From Comamonadaceae bacterium (GTDB taxonomy: Bacteria; Pseudomonadota; Gammaproteobacteria; Burkholderiales; Burkholderiaceae_C): a DNA stretch of 36,988 bases. This document shows, piece by piece, positions 1 to 8,513 of this stretch. Position 1 is the first letter of the stretch; the number at the start of each line of letters is the position of its first letter. The notes under the pieces were generated by a model that did no database searches, was not told where the DNA came from, and saw only the letters and a list, made by a program, of their open reading frames with translations. The translations under genes were made by a program, and so were the position numbers. The stretch is from NCBI GenBank assembly GCA_947373245.1, contig CANBWY010000020.1:1-36988 (forward strand). The letters run 5' to 3'.

Positions 1-42
1 TGCTGCTGCAGCCAATGCAACGAAAGCAAGTTTCTTTTTCAT
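1..42 (-). CDS. N-terminus of an exported protein (partial, runs off the window)
   Basis: Fourteen codons on the minus strand begin at an ATG (42-40) preceded by a good ribosome binding site (GAAGGA, about 7 nt upstream). The peptide starts M-K-K-K followed by a run of Leu, Ala, Phe and Val, which is the n-region and h-region of a signal peptide. The rest of the gene lies outside the window. Its position just after a BMP-receptor operon and its own terminator makes a second periplasmic receptor plausible, but nothing beyond export can be read from the sequence. Confidence 0.6.
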   Translation of the reverse strand, partial: MKKKLAFVALAAAA

Positions 43-97
43 ACGAGTTTCCTTCAGGGTTAAAAAAATGAATAAGCAAAACACGCGCCAGAAATGC

Positions 98-125
98 AAA
101 AAGGCCACCCGAAGGTGGCCTTTTT
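98..125 (-). terminator. Rho-independent terminator after the BMP receptor gene
   Basis: A perfect 7-bp stem (GGCCACC at 103-109, GGTGGCC at 114-120) closes a four-base loop (CGAA). It is flanked by five A (98-102) and five T (121-125), so it can terminate in either direction. On the minus strand it lies about 20 nt past the stop codon of the receptor gene and separates that operon from the next gene. Confidence 0.85.
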
Positions 126-143
126 ATAAACCGTATAAACGAT

Positions 144-1283
144 TTACTTATTGCCCGGCACTTTGCCTTCCACGCCTTTGACGTAGAAGTTGATGCCGCT
201 CAAGAACTTGTCATCTGCGATTTCATCTTTCTTCAAGATCACTTTGCCAGCGTTGTCGACGAGTGGGCCTTTCCAAATGGCGAAGCTGCCATCTTTCAAA
301 CCACTCTTGACTTCATCAATCTTGGCCTTGGTCTCAGCAGGCACGTCTTCGGCGATGGACACGAGGTCAATCGCGCCGTCTTTCACACCAGCCCAAGTGT
401 GGCCGCCGCCTGTCCACTTGCCATCCAAGACGTCGTGGGTGGCTTGGATGTAGTAAGGCGTCCAGTTGATGACGGCAGAAGCCAAGTGGGCTTTGGGGCC
501 GTAGGCGGTCATGTCCGAATCCCAACCGAAGGCGCGCTTGCCTTTGTCTTGCGCGGTTTTCAACACAGCAGGAGAGTCGGTGTTTTGGAACAAGATGTCA
601 GCACCGCCATTGATGAGCGAGGTGGCTGCTTCGGTCTCTTTAGGTGGGTTGAACCACTCATTGACCCACACCACTTTGGTCTTGACTTTGGGGTTGCTTG
701 ATTGCGCGCCCAAGGTGAAGCTGTTGATGTTGCGAATGACTTCAGGAATTGGTATCGAAGCGACGACGCCCAAGGTGTTGCTCTTGGTCATCTTGCCAGC
801 GATCACGCCAGCCATGTAAGCGCCTTCGTAGGTGCGGCTGTCGTAGGTGCGCATGTTGGGCGCTTGTTTGTAGCCTGTGGCGTGTTCAAACTTCACATCG
901 GGTGTGTCTGCGGCGACTTTGAGCATGGGCTCCATGTAACCAAAGGTGGTGCCGAAGATCAGCTTGTTGCCTTGGCCCACCATGTCGCGCAAGACGCGCT
1001 CGGCGTCAGCCGATTCAGGCACGTTTTCGACGAAGGAGGTTTCGATCTTGTCGCCAAACTCGGCTTGCAAGGCTTTGCGTGCGTTGTCGTGCGCAAACGT
1101 CCAGCCGCCGTCGCCCACAGGGCCGACGTAGGCGAATGCAATTTTCAAAGGTTCAACTTTGGCTGCAGCAGGGGCTTCCACAGGTTTGGCTTCTTCTTTT
1201 TTGCCACAGCCCACCAGCGCGGCCGCAGCCACAGCGGTCAACACAGCGACGTGCATCCAACGACGTTTTTTCAGATCAATCAT
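144..1283 (-). CDS. BMP-family ABC transporter substrate-binding lipoprotein (purine nucleoside/nucleobase type)
   Basis: This is the periplasmic receptor of the ABC importer encoded just upstream on the same strand. The 379-residue protein starts at ATG 1283, behind an AAGGAA site. Its lipoprotein signal ends in a lipobox L-V-G-C with Cys26, followed by a Lys/Glu/Ala/Pro linker. The mature domain has the BMP/PnrA-family pattern: a start resembling KIAFAYVGPVGDGGWTF, then TTFGYMEP, and a G-W-D-S-D segment near the ligand site. The family binds nucleosides or related ligands. A purine ligand is inferred from the BMP family plus the nearby deaminase, xdhBC and puuD. It is the last gene of the operon and is closed by a strong terminator. 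An upstream in-frame start exists at 1373 but would destroy the signal peptide. Confidence 0.9.
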   Translation of the reverse strand: MIDLKKRRWMHVAVLTAVAAAALVGCGKKEEAKPVEAPAAAKVEPLKIAFAYVGPVGDGGWTFAHDNARKALQAEFGDKIETSFVENVPESADAERVLRDMVGQGNKLIFGTTFGYMEPMLKVAADTPDVKFEHATGYKQAPNMRTYDSRTYEGAYMAGVIAGKMTKSNTLGVVASIPIPEVIRNINSFTLGAQSSNPKVKTKVVWVNEWFNPPKETEAATSLINGGADILFQNTDSPAVLKTAQDKGKRAFGWDSDMTAYGPKAHLASAVINWTPYYIQATHDVLDGKWTGGGHTWAGVKDGAIDLVSIAEDVPAETKAKIDEVKSGLKDGSFAIWKGPLVDNAGKVILKKDEIADDKFLSGINFYVKGVEGKVPGNK

Positions 1284-1315
1284 GCAATTTCCTTTTGATA
1301 AAAGTGAGGGAGAAA

Positions 1316-2236
1316 TTATGAGCCAGGGGAAAAGGGTTTTCCAATTGACGCCGGCATGTTCACCCGCAACCAACGCGGATTGCGTGAGATCAAAGCCAAC
1401 ACCACGATGGTGGCGAGGTAAGGCAACATGCTCAAAAATTGGCTGGGTACATCAACACCCGAGGCCTGCAAATGAAACTGCAGCATGGTCACACCACCAA
1501 ACAGATAAGCACCAAGCAACACGCGTGCCGGACGCCAAGTGGCGAAGGTGGTGAGCGCCAAAGCGATCCACCCCTTGCCCGCAATCATGCCTTCCACCCA
1601 CAGCGGCGTGTAGATGATGGAGATGTAGGCCCCAGCCAACCCGCACAGCGCCCCGCCAGCCACCACCGCCAACAAGCGAATGCGGCGCACGGGATAGCCC
1701 AAAGCGTGGGCCGATTCGGGCGACTCGCCCACCGCACGCAAGACCAAGCCCGAACGTGTGCGGTACAAGAAATAAACCAATCCAAAAGTCAGCGCAATCG
1801 CGCCGTACACCAAAGGGTGGTGCCTGAACAGTGCAGGACCAATGAGCGGAATGTCCCCCAACACGGGCACGGCGTATGACACGCGCTCCGGCAACTTGGC
1901 CTGCACAAAGCTCACCCCGACAAAAGCCGAAAAGCCCCCACCAAACAAGCTGAGCGCCAAGCCTGTGGCGTATTGGTTGGTGTTCATCCAAATCACCAAC
2001 ACGCCAAACAGCGCGGCCATCAGTGCGCCAGCGCCCATGCCGGCCAAGAAACCCAAGGTGTCGCTGCCGGTGGTGGCGACCGTGGCAAAGCCGGCGATGG
2101 CGGCGCACAACATCATGCCCTCGGCACCTAGGTTGACGATGCCTGCTTTTTCATTGATCAAAAGGCCCAGCGAAGCCAACGCCAAAACAGTGCCCGCATT
2201 CATGGTGGCAGCCCACAACAGTGCGTAAGTCTCCAT
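1316..2236 (-). CDS. ABC transporter permease, BMP/nucleoside type (second permease)
   Basis: This is one of the two inner-membrane permeases of the importer. The 306-residue protein is almost wholly hydrophobic. The segment INEKAGIVNLGAEGMMLCAA near residue 27 is the hallmark of nucleoside/simple-sugar BMP permeases, which resemble the RbsC/YufQ families. The start ATG 2236 shares its A with the stop codon TGA of the preceding permease, so translation is probably coupled. A much longer open frame exists upstream, but it only reads antisense-like sequence inside the other permease gene. It lies 32 nt before the receptor gene. Confidence 0.9.
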   Translation of the reverse strand: METYALLWAATMNAGTVLALASLGLLINEKAGIVNLGAEGMMLCAAIAGFATVATTGSDTLGFLAGMGAGALMAALFGVLVIWMNTNQYATGLALSLFGGGFSAFVGVSFVQAKLPERVSYAVPVLGDIPLIGPALFRHHPLVYGAIALTFGLVYFLYRTRSGLVLRAVGESPESAHALGYPVRRIRLLAVVAGGALCGLAGAYISIIYTPLWVEGMIAGKGWIALALTTFATWRPARVLLGAYLFGGVTMLQFHLQASGVDVPSQFLSMLPYLATIVVLALISRNPRWLRVNMPASIGKPFSPGS

Positions 2237-3324
2237 CACAGTGCCTCCACAGAATTCGGCTTGGCGGCGCGGGCAACCCAACGCACGCGGTATTGCATCA
2301 AGGTGTCGCACGCCAGCAGTGTGAACAACAACAAGCCTTGGAAAACGCCCGTCAAAGAGCGTGGCAACCCCAGCCGCGATTGCGCCAATTCGCCGCCGAT
2401 GTAGAACATGCTCATCAACACCGCAGACAGCACCATGCCCACCGGATGCAAACGCCCCACAAAGGCCACGATGATGGCGGCAAACCCATAGCCCGCAGGC
2501 ACAAACGGGGTGAGTTGGCGCAACGGCCCTGCCACTTCCAAGCCACCCGCCAAGCCGGCCGCCGCACCCGAAGTGAGCAGTGCCAGCCACAAGGCCTTGC
2601 GCGACGAGAAGCCGGCATAACGCGCGGCATCAGGCGCCAAGCCCCCCACTTGCTGCGCAAAGCCTGCATGTGTGCGAAACAAAAACACCCACAAGCCACC
2701 CGTAGCCGCCAGCGCCAGCAGCACCCCAATGTTCACGCGCGTGCCGCTGATGAGTTTGGGAATTTGCGTGATGGCGTCAAAGGTTTTGGTTTGCGGAAAG
2801 TTGTAGCCCAAGGGGTCTTTCCAAGGGCCGTACACCATGTAGTTGAGCAGCATGATGGCCACATACACCAGCATGAGGCTGACCAAAATTTCACTCGCGT
2901 TGAAGCGCTCACGCAGCAATGCCGTGATGCCCGCCCACACCATGCCGCCCACCATACCGGCGAGCAAGATGAGCACCCAAAAGCCTTGGCCCGTCTGCGC
3001 ATCGGCCATCAAAGCCACACCCGAGGCAAACACCGCGCCCATCACAAATTGCCCCTCTGCACCGATATTCCAGACGTTGGATCTGAAACACACAGCCAGC
3101 CCCAAGGCGATCAACAACAGCGGTGTGGCTTTGACCATCAGCTCCGACAAGGCATACACGCTCTTGATGGGCTCCCAAAAGAACACCGCCAAACCACGCA
3201 CCGGGTCTTTGCCCAAGGCGAGAAACAAAATCACCCCCAGCACCACGGTGATGGCCAAGGCCAAAACGGGCGAAGCATAGCGCCAGACCGTGGAAGGCTG
3301 GGCACGCGACTCAAGACGCAACAT
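2236..3324 (-). CDS. ABC transporter permease, BMP/nucleoside type (first permease)
   Basis: This is the second membrane subunit of the importer, 362 residues with eight to ten hydrophobic segments. Its SNVWNIGAEGQFVMGAVFAS stretch is the counterpart of the INEKAGIVNLGAEG motif in the partner permease and is typical of the YufP-type subunit. The chosen ATG at 3324 has an AGGAGG site just upstream that lies inside the 3' end of the ATPase gene, and the two genes overlap by 14 nt. The gene order ATPase, permease, permease, receptor is standard for this importer class. Confidence 0.9.
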   Translation of the reverse strand: MLRLESRAQPSTVWRYASPVLALAITVVLGVILFLALGKDPVRGLAVFFWEPIKSVYALSELMVKATPLLLIALGLAVCFRSNVWNIGAEGQFVMGAVFASGVALMADAQTGQGFWVLILLAGMVGGMVWAGITALLRERFNASEILVSLMLVYVAIMLLNYMVYGPWKDPLGYNFPQTKTFDAITQIPKLISGTRVNIGVLLALAATGGLWVFLFRTHAGFAQQVGGLAPDAARYAGFSSRKALWLALLTSGAAAGLAGGLEVAGPLRQLTPFVPAGYGFAAIIVAFVGRLHPVGMVLSAVLMSMFYIGGELAQSRLGLPRSLTGVFQGLLLFTLLACDTLMQYRVRWVARAAKPNSVEAL

Positions 3325-4864
3325 GGCGCACCTCCTGTTGTGTGACGGGCGCATCCCACAAACCACTCATCCAAGCACCGATGCGCGACACATTGGCCTC
3401 TTCGCGCGTGAGCGCAGGCGACAAGCGTCCCTGGGCCATCACATGCAAACGGTCTGACAGCTCTAGCAATTCGTCTAGCTCCTCACTCACCACCAACACC
3501 GCGCAGCCTGCATCACGCAAGGCCAGCAAGGCCGCACGTATTTGGGCCGAGGCCCCCACGTCCACACCCCAGGTGGGCTGAGAAACGATCAGCAATTTGG
3601 GCATGGCTTCAATCTCGCGGCCCACCAAAAATTTTTGCAAGTTGCCACCCGACAGCGAACGCGCGACAGCGTGTGGGCCACCTGCTTTGACTTGGTAGCG
3701 GGCAATGATGGCTTCGGCTTGGCTGTGCAGGGTTTTCAAATTCAACCAACCCAAGGCGCTCAACCAGCCCTTGCGCGACACCGCTTCATGGCGCGTGAGC
3801 AACAGGTTTTGCGCCAAGCTGAGGCTGGGGACAGCGCCGCGGCCTAAGCGTTCTTCGGGCACAAAGTGCAGCCCGAGATCGCGGCGTTGGTCGGGGCTGA
3901 AGTGGCCCATCGCAATGCCACTGAGCTGAATGCTGTCGGCGGTGGCCCGCGTGTCTTCGCCCGACAAGGCATACAGCAACTCGCGTTGCCCGTTGCCAGA
4001 CACCCCCGCAATGCCCACCACCTCACCCGCGCACACGTTCAAATGAACGCCGTTCAAGGCCACGCCAAACGGGTCGTCCGCTTGCAAACGCAAATCCTGC
4101 ACGCGCAGCACCGTGGCACCCGGCTTGTGGTCGCGCACATGGAGCTCGGGTGGCAAGCTGCCAATCATGAACTGGCTCAGTGAGGCATTGGTCTCTTGGC
4201 GCGGGTCGCACACGCCGGTCACGCGGCCAGCACGCATCACGGTACAGGCGTTGCACAGCGCACGAATCTCGTGCAGCTTGTGGCTGATGTACAAAATGCT
4301 GCGTCCCTCAGACGCGAGTTGACGCAGCACCACAAACAACTTCTCAACCGCCTGTGGCGTGAGCACCGAAGTGGGCTCATCCAAGATGAGCAGCTGCGGG
4401 TTGGTCAACAAGGCGCGGATGATTTCAACGCGTTGCATCTCGCCCACGCCTAGGGTGTGCACGGGGCGAGCGGGGTCGATGTCTAGGCCGTATTGCGCAG
4501 CGATGTCGGTGATGCGCTGCGTCACGTCGAGCAGGCTGAGCGACTTGTCGAGGCCCAGCCACACGTTCTCGGCCACGCTGAGCGTGTCAAACAAGCTGAA
4601 GTGCTGAAACACCATGCTGATGCCAAGGCGGCGGGCTTCTTGCGGGTTGCGCACCTGCACCACCTCGCCGTTGAAGCGCATCTCGCCCACGTCGGGCTTG
4701 ACCGCGCCATAAATGATTTTCATCAGCGTGGATTTTCCAGCACCGTTCTCACCCAACACCGCATGAATTTCGCCGGGCTGCACGGTCAGGCTGACGGCAT
4801 CGTTGGCGACCACTGCAGGGTAGCGTTTGGTGATGTGGGTCAGGGTCAGTCGAGGTGGATGCAT
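3311..4864 (-). CDS. ABC transporter ATP-binding protein with two fused nucleotide-binding domains
   Basis: This cytoplasmic ATPase powers the BMP-type importer. At 517 residues it has two tandem ABC domains, as in RbsA or YufO. Domain 1 has Walker A GENGAGKST (38-46), a signature-like LGVGEMQR (138-144) and Walker B LLILDEPTS (158-166). Domain 2 has the signature LSGGNLQK, but its Walker A position reads GVSGNGQRE without the catalytic lysine. That is usual for this class, where only one site hydrolyses ATP fully. It is the first gene of a four-gene operon. No strong Shine-Dalgarno is visible before ATG 4864. A sigma54-like element sits 41 nt upstream. Confidence 0.92.
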   Translation of the reverse strand: MHPPRLTLTHITKRYPAVVANDAVSLTVQPGEIHAVLGENGAGKSTLMKIIYGAVKPDVGEMRFNGEVVQVRNPQEARRLGISMVFQHFSLFDTLSVAENVWLGLDKSLSLLDVTQRITDIAAQYGLDIDPARPVHTLGVGEMQRVEIIRALLTNPQLLILDEPTSVLTPQAVEKLFVVLRQLASEGRSILYISHKLHEIRALCNACTVMRAGRVTGVCDPRQETNASLSQFMIGSLPPELHVRDHKPGATVLRVQDLRLQADDPFGVALNGVHLNVCAGEVVGIAGVSGNGQRELLYALSGEDTRATADSIQLSGIAMGHFSPDQRRDLGLHFVPEERLGRGAVPSLSLAQNLLLTRHEAVSRKGWLSALGWLNLKTLHSQAEAIIARYQVKAGGPHAVARSLSGGNLQKFLVGREIEAMPKLLIVSQPTWGVDVGASAQIRAALLALRDAGCAVLVVSEELDELLELSDRLHVMAQGRLSPALTREEANVSRIGAWMSGLWDAPVTQQEVRHVAS

Positions 4865-4904
4865 CTAGGAATCTTGGCGCTCTCGTAAAGGTTCAAGGTT
4901 ACCA

Positions 4905-4939
4905 GCATGCAAGCACCATGCCCGATGCTTGGCGCATGC
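4905..4939 (-). promoter_or_regulatory. Candidate sigma54-type -24/-12 promoter and dyad before the ABC operon
   Basis: Read on the minus strand, positions 4922-4909 carry GG-N10-GC in the context GGGCATG-N4-TTGCAT, close to the sigma54 pattern TGGCACG-N4-TTGCA. This would place a start site near 4897 and a leader of about 33 nt. The same stretch is part of a dyad (GCATGC 4905-4910 with AAGCA; TGCTT 4926-4930; GCATGC 4934-4939), so it could instead be an operator or a terminator for the ttuD-like gene upstream. A nearly identical element lies at the same distance from the gene starting at 31220. The gap 4865-4983 holds nothing else I can name. Confidence 0.4.
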
Positions 4940-4983
4940 GAAAAACGAGCTTTGCTGCGACACACAGCTTGTGCGAAGAAACC

Positions 4984-6294
4984 TTAAAGCACCAACATCG
5001 CCCGAAAGTCGTTCACGTTGGTGTGCGTGGGGCCAGTCACCACCAAGTCGCTCACCGCTGCAAAAAAACCATAGGCATCGTTGCGGTCTAGGCAATCGGC
5101 TGCTTTGACGCCTGCAGCCTCAGCGCGAGCCAAGGTGTCGGGCGCGACGCGGGCACCTGCGTTGTCTTCGATGCCGTCAATGCCATCGGTGTCTGCGGCA
5201 ATGGCCCAGACGCCTGCTTGGGCTTGCAGGGCCACTGCCAAACCTAAACAGAACTCACCCGCCCTACCGCCTCGCCCTTTGGGCGTGCCTGGCGCTTGCG
5301 GGCGAATGGTCACGGTGGTTTCGCCACCACTCAAGATGACGCAGGGCTTTTGAAACGGCCCCAAGCCACGCGCCGCGGCACGTGCCAGCGCCGCGTGCAC
5401 CTTGCCCACCTCGCGGGATTCGCCCTCCAGCTCGTCGGACAACACGTAGGCATTCAAGCCCGCCGAACGCGCCAAGGCAGCGGCGGCATCCAAAGACTGC
5501 TGAGGGGTGGCGATCAAATGCACCGGTTGCTTGTCCCACTGGGCGCTGGGTTTGGGGGTTTCTAGAGCACCCGATTTCAAGGCCGCTTCGATAGCGGCGG
5601 GCACGTCTATTTTGTAGCGCTGCAAAATGGCCAAGGCATCGGCGCAGCTGGTGCGGTCGGGCACTGTGGGACCACTGGCAATGACGGAGGGGTCGTCGCC
5701 GGGCACATCGCTGATGGTCAGGGTGACCACTTGCGCGGGCGCACAGGCGGCGGCCAAGCGGCCACCTTTGATGCGCGAGAGGTGCTTGCGCACGCAGTTC
5801 ATTTCACCAATGCCTGCGCCGCTGTTCAACAGTGCGCGGTTGATGCGTTGCTTGTCTGCCAAGGTCAAGCCATCGGCGGGCAAGGTCAGCAGCGCAGAGC
5901 CGCCGCCCGAGATGAGGAACAACACCAAGTCATCTGCCGTGAGGCCTTGGGTCAGCGCCAAGATGCGCTCGGCAGCCGCCAAACCCGCGGCATCAGGCAC
6001 GGGGTGCGAGGCTTCGACCACCTCAATGCGCTGGGCCAAGCCCGCAGGACGCGGCGGCGTATGCCCGTAGCGTGTGACCACGAGGCCAGACAACGGCTGA
6101 TCCGCTGGCCACAAGGCTTCGACCGCTTGCGCCATCGCGCCACCAGCTTTGCCGGCGCCCAGCACCACGGTGCGACCCTTGGGCGGTTTGGGCAAATAAG
6201 CAGCGGTGTTGTGCAGCGGCAAAGCGCGTTGCACGGCCGCTTGGTACAGCGCGGCTAAAAATGCATTAGGGTCTGAAGCAGGGTGGGTCGTCAT
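4984..6294 (-). CDS. ttuD: Glycerate 2-kinase / hydroxypyruvate reductase family protein (TtuD-like, MOFRL family)
   Basis: The protein has about 436 residues and the DUF4147 plus MOFRL architecture. Visible signatures are a glycine-rich VVLGAGKAGGAMAQ near residues 40-53, FLISGGGSALLTLP in the middle, GGETTVTI and GRGGRAGEF later, and the family ending around THTNVNDFRAML. Members were named hydroxypyruvate reductase in tartrate operons, but characterised ones phosphorylate glycerate to 2-phosphoglycerate. Its place downstream of a tartrate-dehydrogenase-like gene and a Bug receptor supports the last step of tartrate/glycerate use. Possible starts are GTG 6321, ATG 6303 and ATG 6294. None has a clear Shine-Dalgarno, and 6294 fits the usual N-terminal length. 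Confidence 0.85.
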   Translation of the reverse strand: MTTHPASDPNAFLAALYQAAVQRALPLHNTAAYLPKPPKGRTVVLGAGKAGGAMAQAVEALWPADQPLSGLVVTRYGHTPPRPAGLAQRIEVVEASHPVPDAAGLAAAERILALTQGLTADDLVLFLISGGGSALLTLPADGLTLADKQRINRALLNSGAGIGEMNCVRKHLSRIKGGRLAAACAPAQVVTLTISDVPGDDPSVIASGPTVPDRTSCADALAILQRYKIDVPAAIEAALKSGALETPKPSAQWDKQPVHLIATPQQSLDAAAALARSAGLNAYVLSDELEGESREVGKVHAALARAAARGLGPFQKPCVILSGGETTVTIRPQAPGTPKGRGGRAGEFCLGLAVALQAQAGVWAIAADTDGIDGIEDNAGARVAPDTLARAEAAGVKAADCLDRNDAYGFFAAVSDLVVTGPTHTNVNDFRAMLVL

Positions 6295-6325
6295 GGGCAA
6301 CATTGTGCCGTCTCGCGGCACCGGT

Positions 6326-7306
6326 TTAGTCGATGCTCACGCCTGCGGTTTTCACCAATTTCGCAAAGCGCTCTGTGTCGTCTTTGATTTGTTTGGCCAT
6401 TTGCTCAGGCGTGTTGCCAATCGGCTCGGCGCCAATGTCTTCCATTTTTTTCTTGAAGTCAGGGGCGTTGACGATTTTCACAACCTCAGCGTTCAAACGC
6501 GTCACCACATCACGCGGGGTATTGGCGGGCACCAAGATGCCAAACCAAGTGCCAAGGTCAAAGCCTTTCAAGCCCGACTCGTCCAAGGTCGGTACATCGG
6601 GCAAGGCGGGGGAGCGTTTGGCCGTCGTCACCGCCAAGGCGCGCAACTTGCCCGCTTTGATGTGCGACAGCACGGGCGTGATGGTGTCAAACGACATGGT
6701 GATTTGCCCACCCAGCAAATCGGTGGTCAAGGGGCCACTGCCTTTGTACGGAATGTGCAGCAACTCGACACCGCCCATGGCCTCGAACTGTGCACCGATC
6801 AAATGCTGGCCTGTGCCATTGCCATTGGAGCCATAGGTCAACTTGCCCGGATTGGCTTTGGCCAAGGCCAGGAGTTCTTTGGTAGTTTTGGCAGCCACAT
6901 TGGGGTTGATCACCAACACATTGGGCACCAGGGCCACGGTCGAGACGGGCGCCAAATCTTTTTGAAAGTCGTAAGGCAACTTTTTATAAACGCTGCTGGC
7001 GATGGTGTGATGCACCGCGCCCATGAGCAAGGTGTAGCCATCGGGTTTGGCTTTGGCCACAAAGTCAGCCCCCAAGGTAGCGCCTGCGCCGGGCTTGCTC
7101 TCAACGATGACGGGCTGCCCTAGGCTCTTGGCCAACTCTTGCCCCACGGCGCGGGCCAACACATCGGTGGTGCCCCCCGCAGGAAACGGCACCACCAAGC
7201 TGATGGGTTTGGAAGGCCAAGCCTGGGCCCAAGACGCACCAGCGGCGAGGCACAAAGCCAACGCGCTTGTGTGGGCAACGAACTTCGAAAAACGTGCGCG
7301 GTTCAT
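6326..7306 (-). CDS. Bug/TctC-family periplasmic substrate-binding protein, probably for tartrate or a related C4 acid
   Basis: This is a 326-residue extracytoplasmic receptor of the tripartite tricarboxylate transporter (TTT) type. A signal peptide ends near A-Q-A (about residue 29). The family markers WPSKPISLV and PFPAGGTTDVLAR follow at once, with NGTGQHL and PYKGSGP later. ATG 7306 has an AGGAG site. It sits between the ttuC-like and ttuD-like genes with 32- and 31-nt gaps, so a C4 hydroxy-acid such as tartrate is the best guess for its ligand. No TctA/TctB membrane genes are in the window, so it must work with subunits encoded elsewhere. Confidence 0.88.
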   Translation of the reverse strand: MNRARFSKFVAHTSALALCLAAGASWAQAWPSKPISLVVPFPAGGTTDVLARAVGQELAKSLGQPVIVESKPGAGATLGADFVAKAKPDGYTLLMGAVHHTIASSVYKKLPYDFQKDLAPVSTVALVPNVLVINPNVAAKTTKELLALAKANPGKLTYGSNGNGTGQHLIGAQFEAMGGVELLHIPYKGSGPLTTDLLGGQITMSFDTITPVLSHIKAGKLRALAVTTAKRSPALPDVPTLDESGLKGFDLGTWFGILVPANTPRDVVTRLNAEVVKIVNAPDFKKKMEDIGAEPIGNTPEQMAKQIKDDTERFAKLVKTAGVSID

Positions 7307-7338
7307 GACGTGTCTCCTAGAGGAAGGGGTGCACCAGC

Positions 7339-8412
7339 TCAGGTCAAAGCGCGAATGCGATCGCACACGGCCTGGGTCACTTGCGCGGTGGTGGCTTTGC
7401 CACCTAAGTCGCCGGTGTGCAAAGCGGGGTTGGCAGTGACGTACTCCACCGCTTGCATCAAGGTCTTGGCGGCAGCCACTTCACCCAAGTGCTCTAACAA
7501 CATCACACAGCTCCAAAAGGTGCCGACGGGATTGGCCAGGCCTTTGCCCATGATGTCAAACGCCGAGCCGTGGATGGGCTCAAACATGCTGGGGTAGCGA
7601 CGCTCTGGGTCGATGTTGCCTGTGGGCGCAATGCCGAGACTGCCCGCCAAAGCGGCGGCCAAGTCGCTCAAGATGTCGGCGTGCAAATTGGTCGCCACGA
7701 GGGTGTCCAGCGTGGCGGGACGGTTGACCATGCGCGCCGTGGCAGCATCAACCAACTCTTTGTCCCAGGTGACATCGGGAAACTCACGGCTGATCTCGAC
7801 GGCAATTTCGTCCCACATGACCATGGCATGGCGTTGTGCGTTCGATTTGGTCACCACGGTCAACAACTTGCGCGGGCGCGACTGCGCCAGCTTGAAGGCG
7901 TAGCGCATGATGCGCTCCACACCGGCACGGGTCATCATTGACACGTCGGTGGCCACCTCAATCGGGTGACCTTGGTGGGCACGGCCGCCCACGCCTGAGT
8001 ACTCGCCTTCTGAGTTTTCGCGCACGATGATCCAGTCCAAATCTTGCGGACCGCAGCGCTTCAACGGCGCGTCGATACCCGGCAAGATGCGCGTGGGGCG
8101 CACGTTGGCGTATTGGTCAAAGCCTTGGCAGATTTTGAGGCGCAAGCCCCACAAAGTGATGTGGTCTGGGATGTGTGGATCGCCAGCTGAGCCAAACAAA
8201 ATGGCATCCATGGGGCGCAAGGCGTCTAAGCCATCTTTGGGCATCATCTCGCCATGCGCGCGGTACCAATCGCCGCCCCAACCAAAGCTGGTGAAATTGA
8301 ATTTGAAATCTTGGCTGGCCAAGGCCAGCGCCTCTAACACTTGCTGGCCAGCGGGCACCACTTCTTTGCCAATGCCGTCTCCGGGGATGCAAGCGATTTT
8401 GTAGGTTTTCAT
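7339..8412 (-). CDS. ttuC: Tartrate dehydrogenase/decarboxylase or D-malate dehydrogenase (isocitrate/isopropylmalate dehydrogenase family)
   Basis: This is a 357-residue NAD-dependent beta-decarboxylating dehydrogenase. The N-terminus IACIPGDGIGKEV, the substrate arginines in the stretch R101-K103 and YANVRPTR (111-118), the IIVRENSEGEYSG loop (128-140) and the metal aspartates around ATNLHADILSDLAAAL are all present. The RENSEGEYSG loop is the form seen in tartrate dehydrogenase/D-malate dehydrogenase rather than LeuB. It is the first gene of the operon with the Bug receptor and ttuD. Together they would oxidise or decarboxylate tartrate to glycerate and then phosphorylate glycerate. D-malate oxidation is the main alternative. 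The Shine-Dalgarno is weak. Confidence 0.87.
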   Translation of the reverse strand: MKTYKIACIPGDGIGKEVVPAGQQVLEALALASQDFKFNFTSFGWGGDWYRAHGEMMPKDGLDALRPMDAILFGSAGDPHIPDHITLWGLRLKICQGFDQYANVRPTRILPGIDAPLKRCGPQDLDWIIVRENSEGEYSGVGGRAHQGHPIEVATDVSMMTRAGVERIMRYAFKLAQSRPRKLLTVVTKSNAQRHAMVMWDEIAVEISREFPDVTWDKELVDAATARMVNRPATLDTLVATNLHADILSDLAAALAGSLGIAPTGNIDPERRYPSMFEPIHGSAFDIMGKGLANPVGTFWSCVMLLEHLGEVAAAKTLMQAVEYVTANPALHTGDLGGKATTAQVTQAVCDRIRALT

Positions 8413-8461
8413 GGGGGTAGAACTGCGTAGAGTTGAAACAAGCCCACACTCTAGGTAGATC

Positions 8462-8510
8462 TGAATTTAATTAATCAATCAGAATTCAATCCATTGTTGA
8501 ATATGATTCA
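8462..8510. promoter_or_regulatory. Divergent control region of the tartrate module
   Basis: The 101-nt gap between two divergent genes is strongly A/T-rich and holds two dyads. One is TGAATT (8462-8467) with AATTCA (8483-8488), separated by 15 nt. The other is TGAAT-ATG-ATTCA (8498-8510), which lies just before the LysR start codon. T-N(10-15)-A dyads in such a gap are where LysR-type activators usually bind. The assignment is by position and symmetry only. Confidence 0.4.
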
Positions 8511-8513
8511 CCA

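Noticed and set aside
2221-3345. Long plus-strand open frame antisense to the first ABC permease (374 codons)
   Set aside because: Rich in His, Arg and Gln with no domain; it mirrors the high-G+C codon pattern of a clear minus-strand membrane gene.
4865-4983. Purine-type riboswitch before the ABC operon
   Set aside because: No conserved purine-riboswitch loops could be seen; the region is better described as a dyad with a sigma54-like element.
4989-5026. NtrC-like dyad (GCACCAAC ... GTTGGTGTGC)
   Set aside because: Spacing of 20 nt is too long for an NtrC site, and it lies in the conserved 3' coding end of ttuD.
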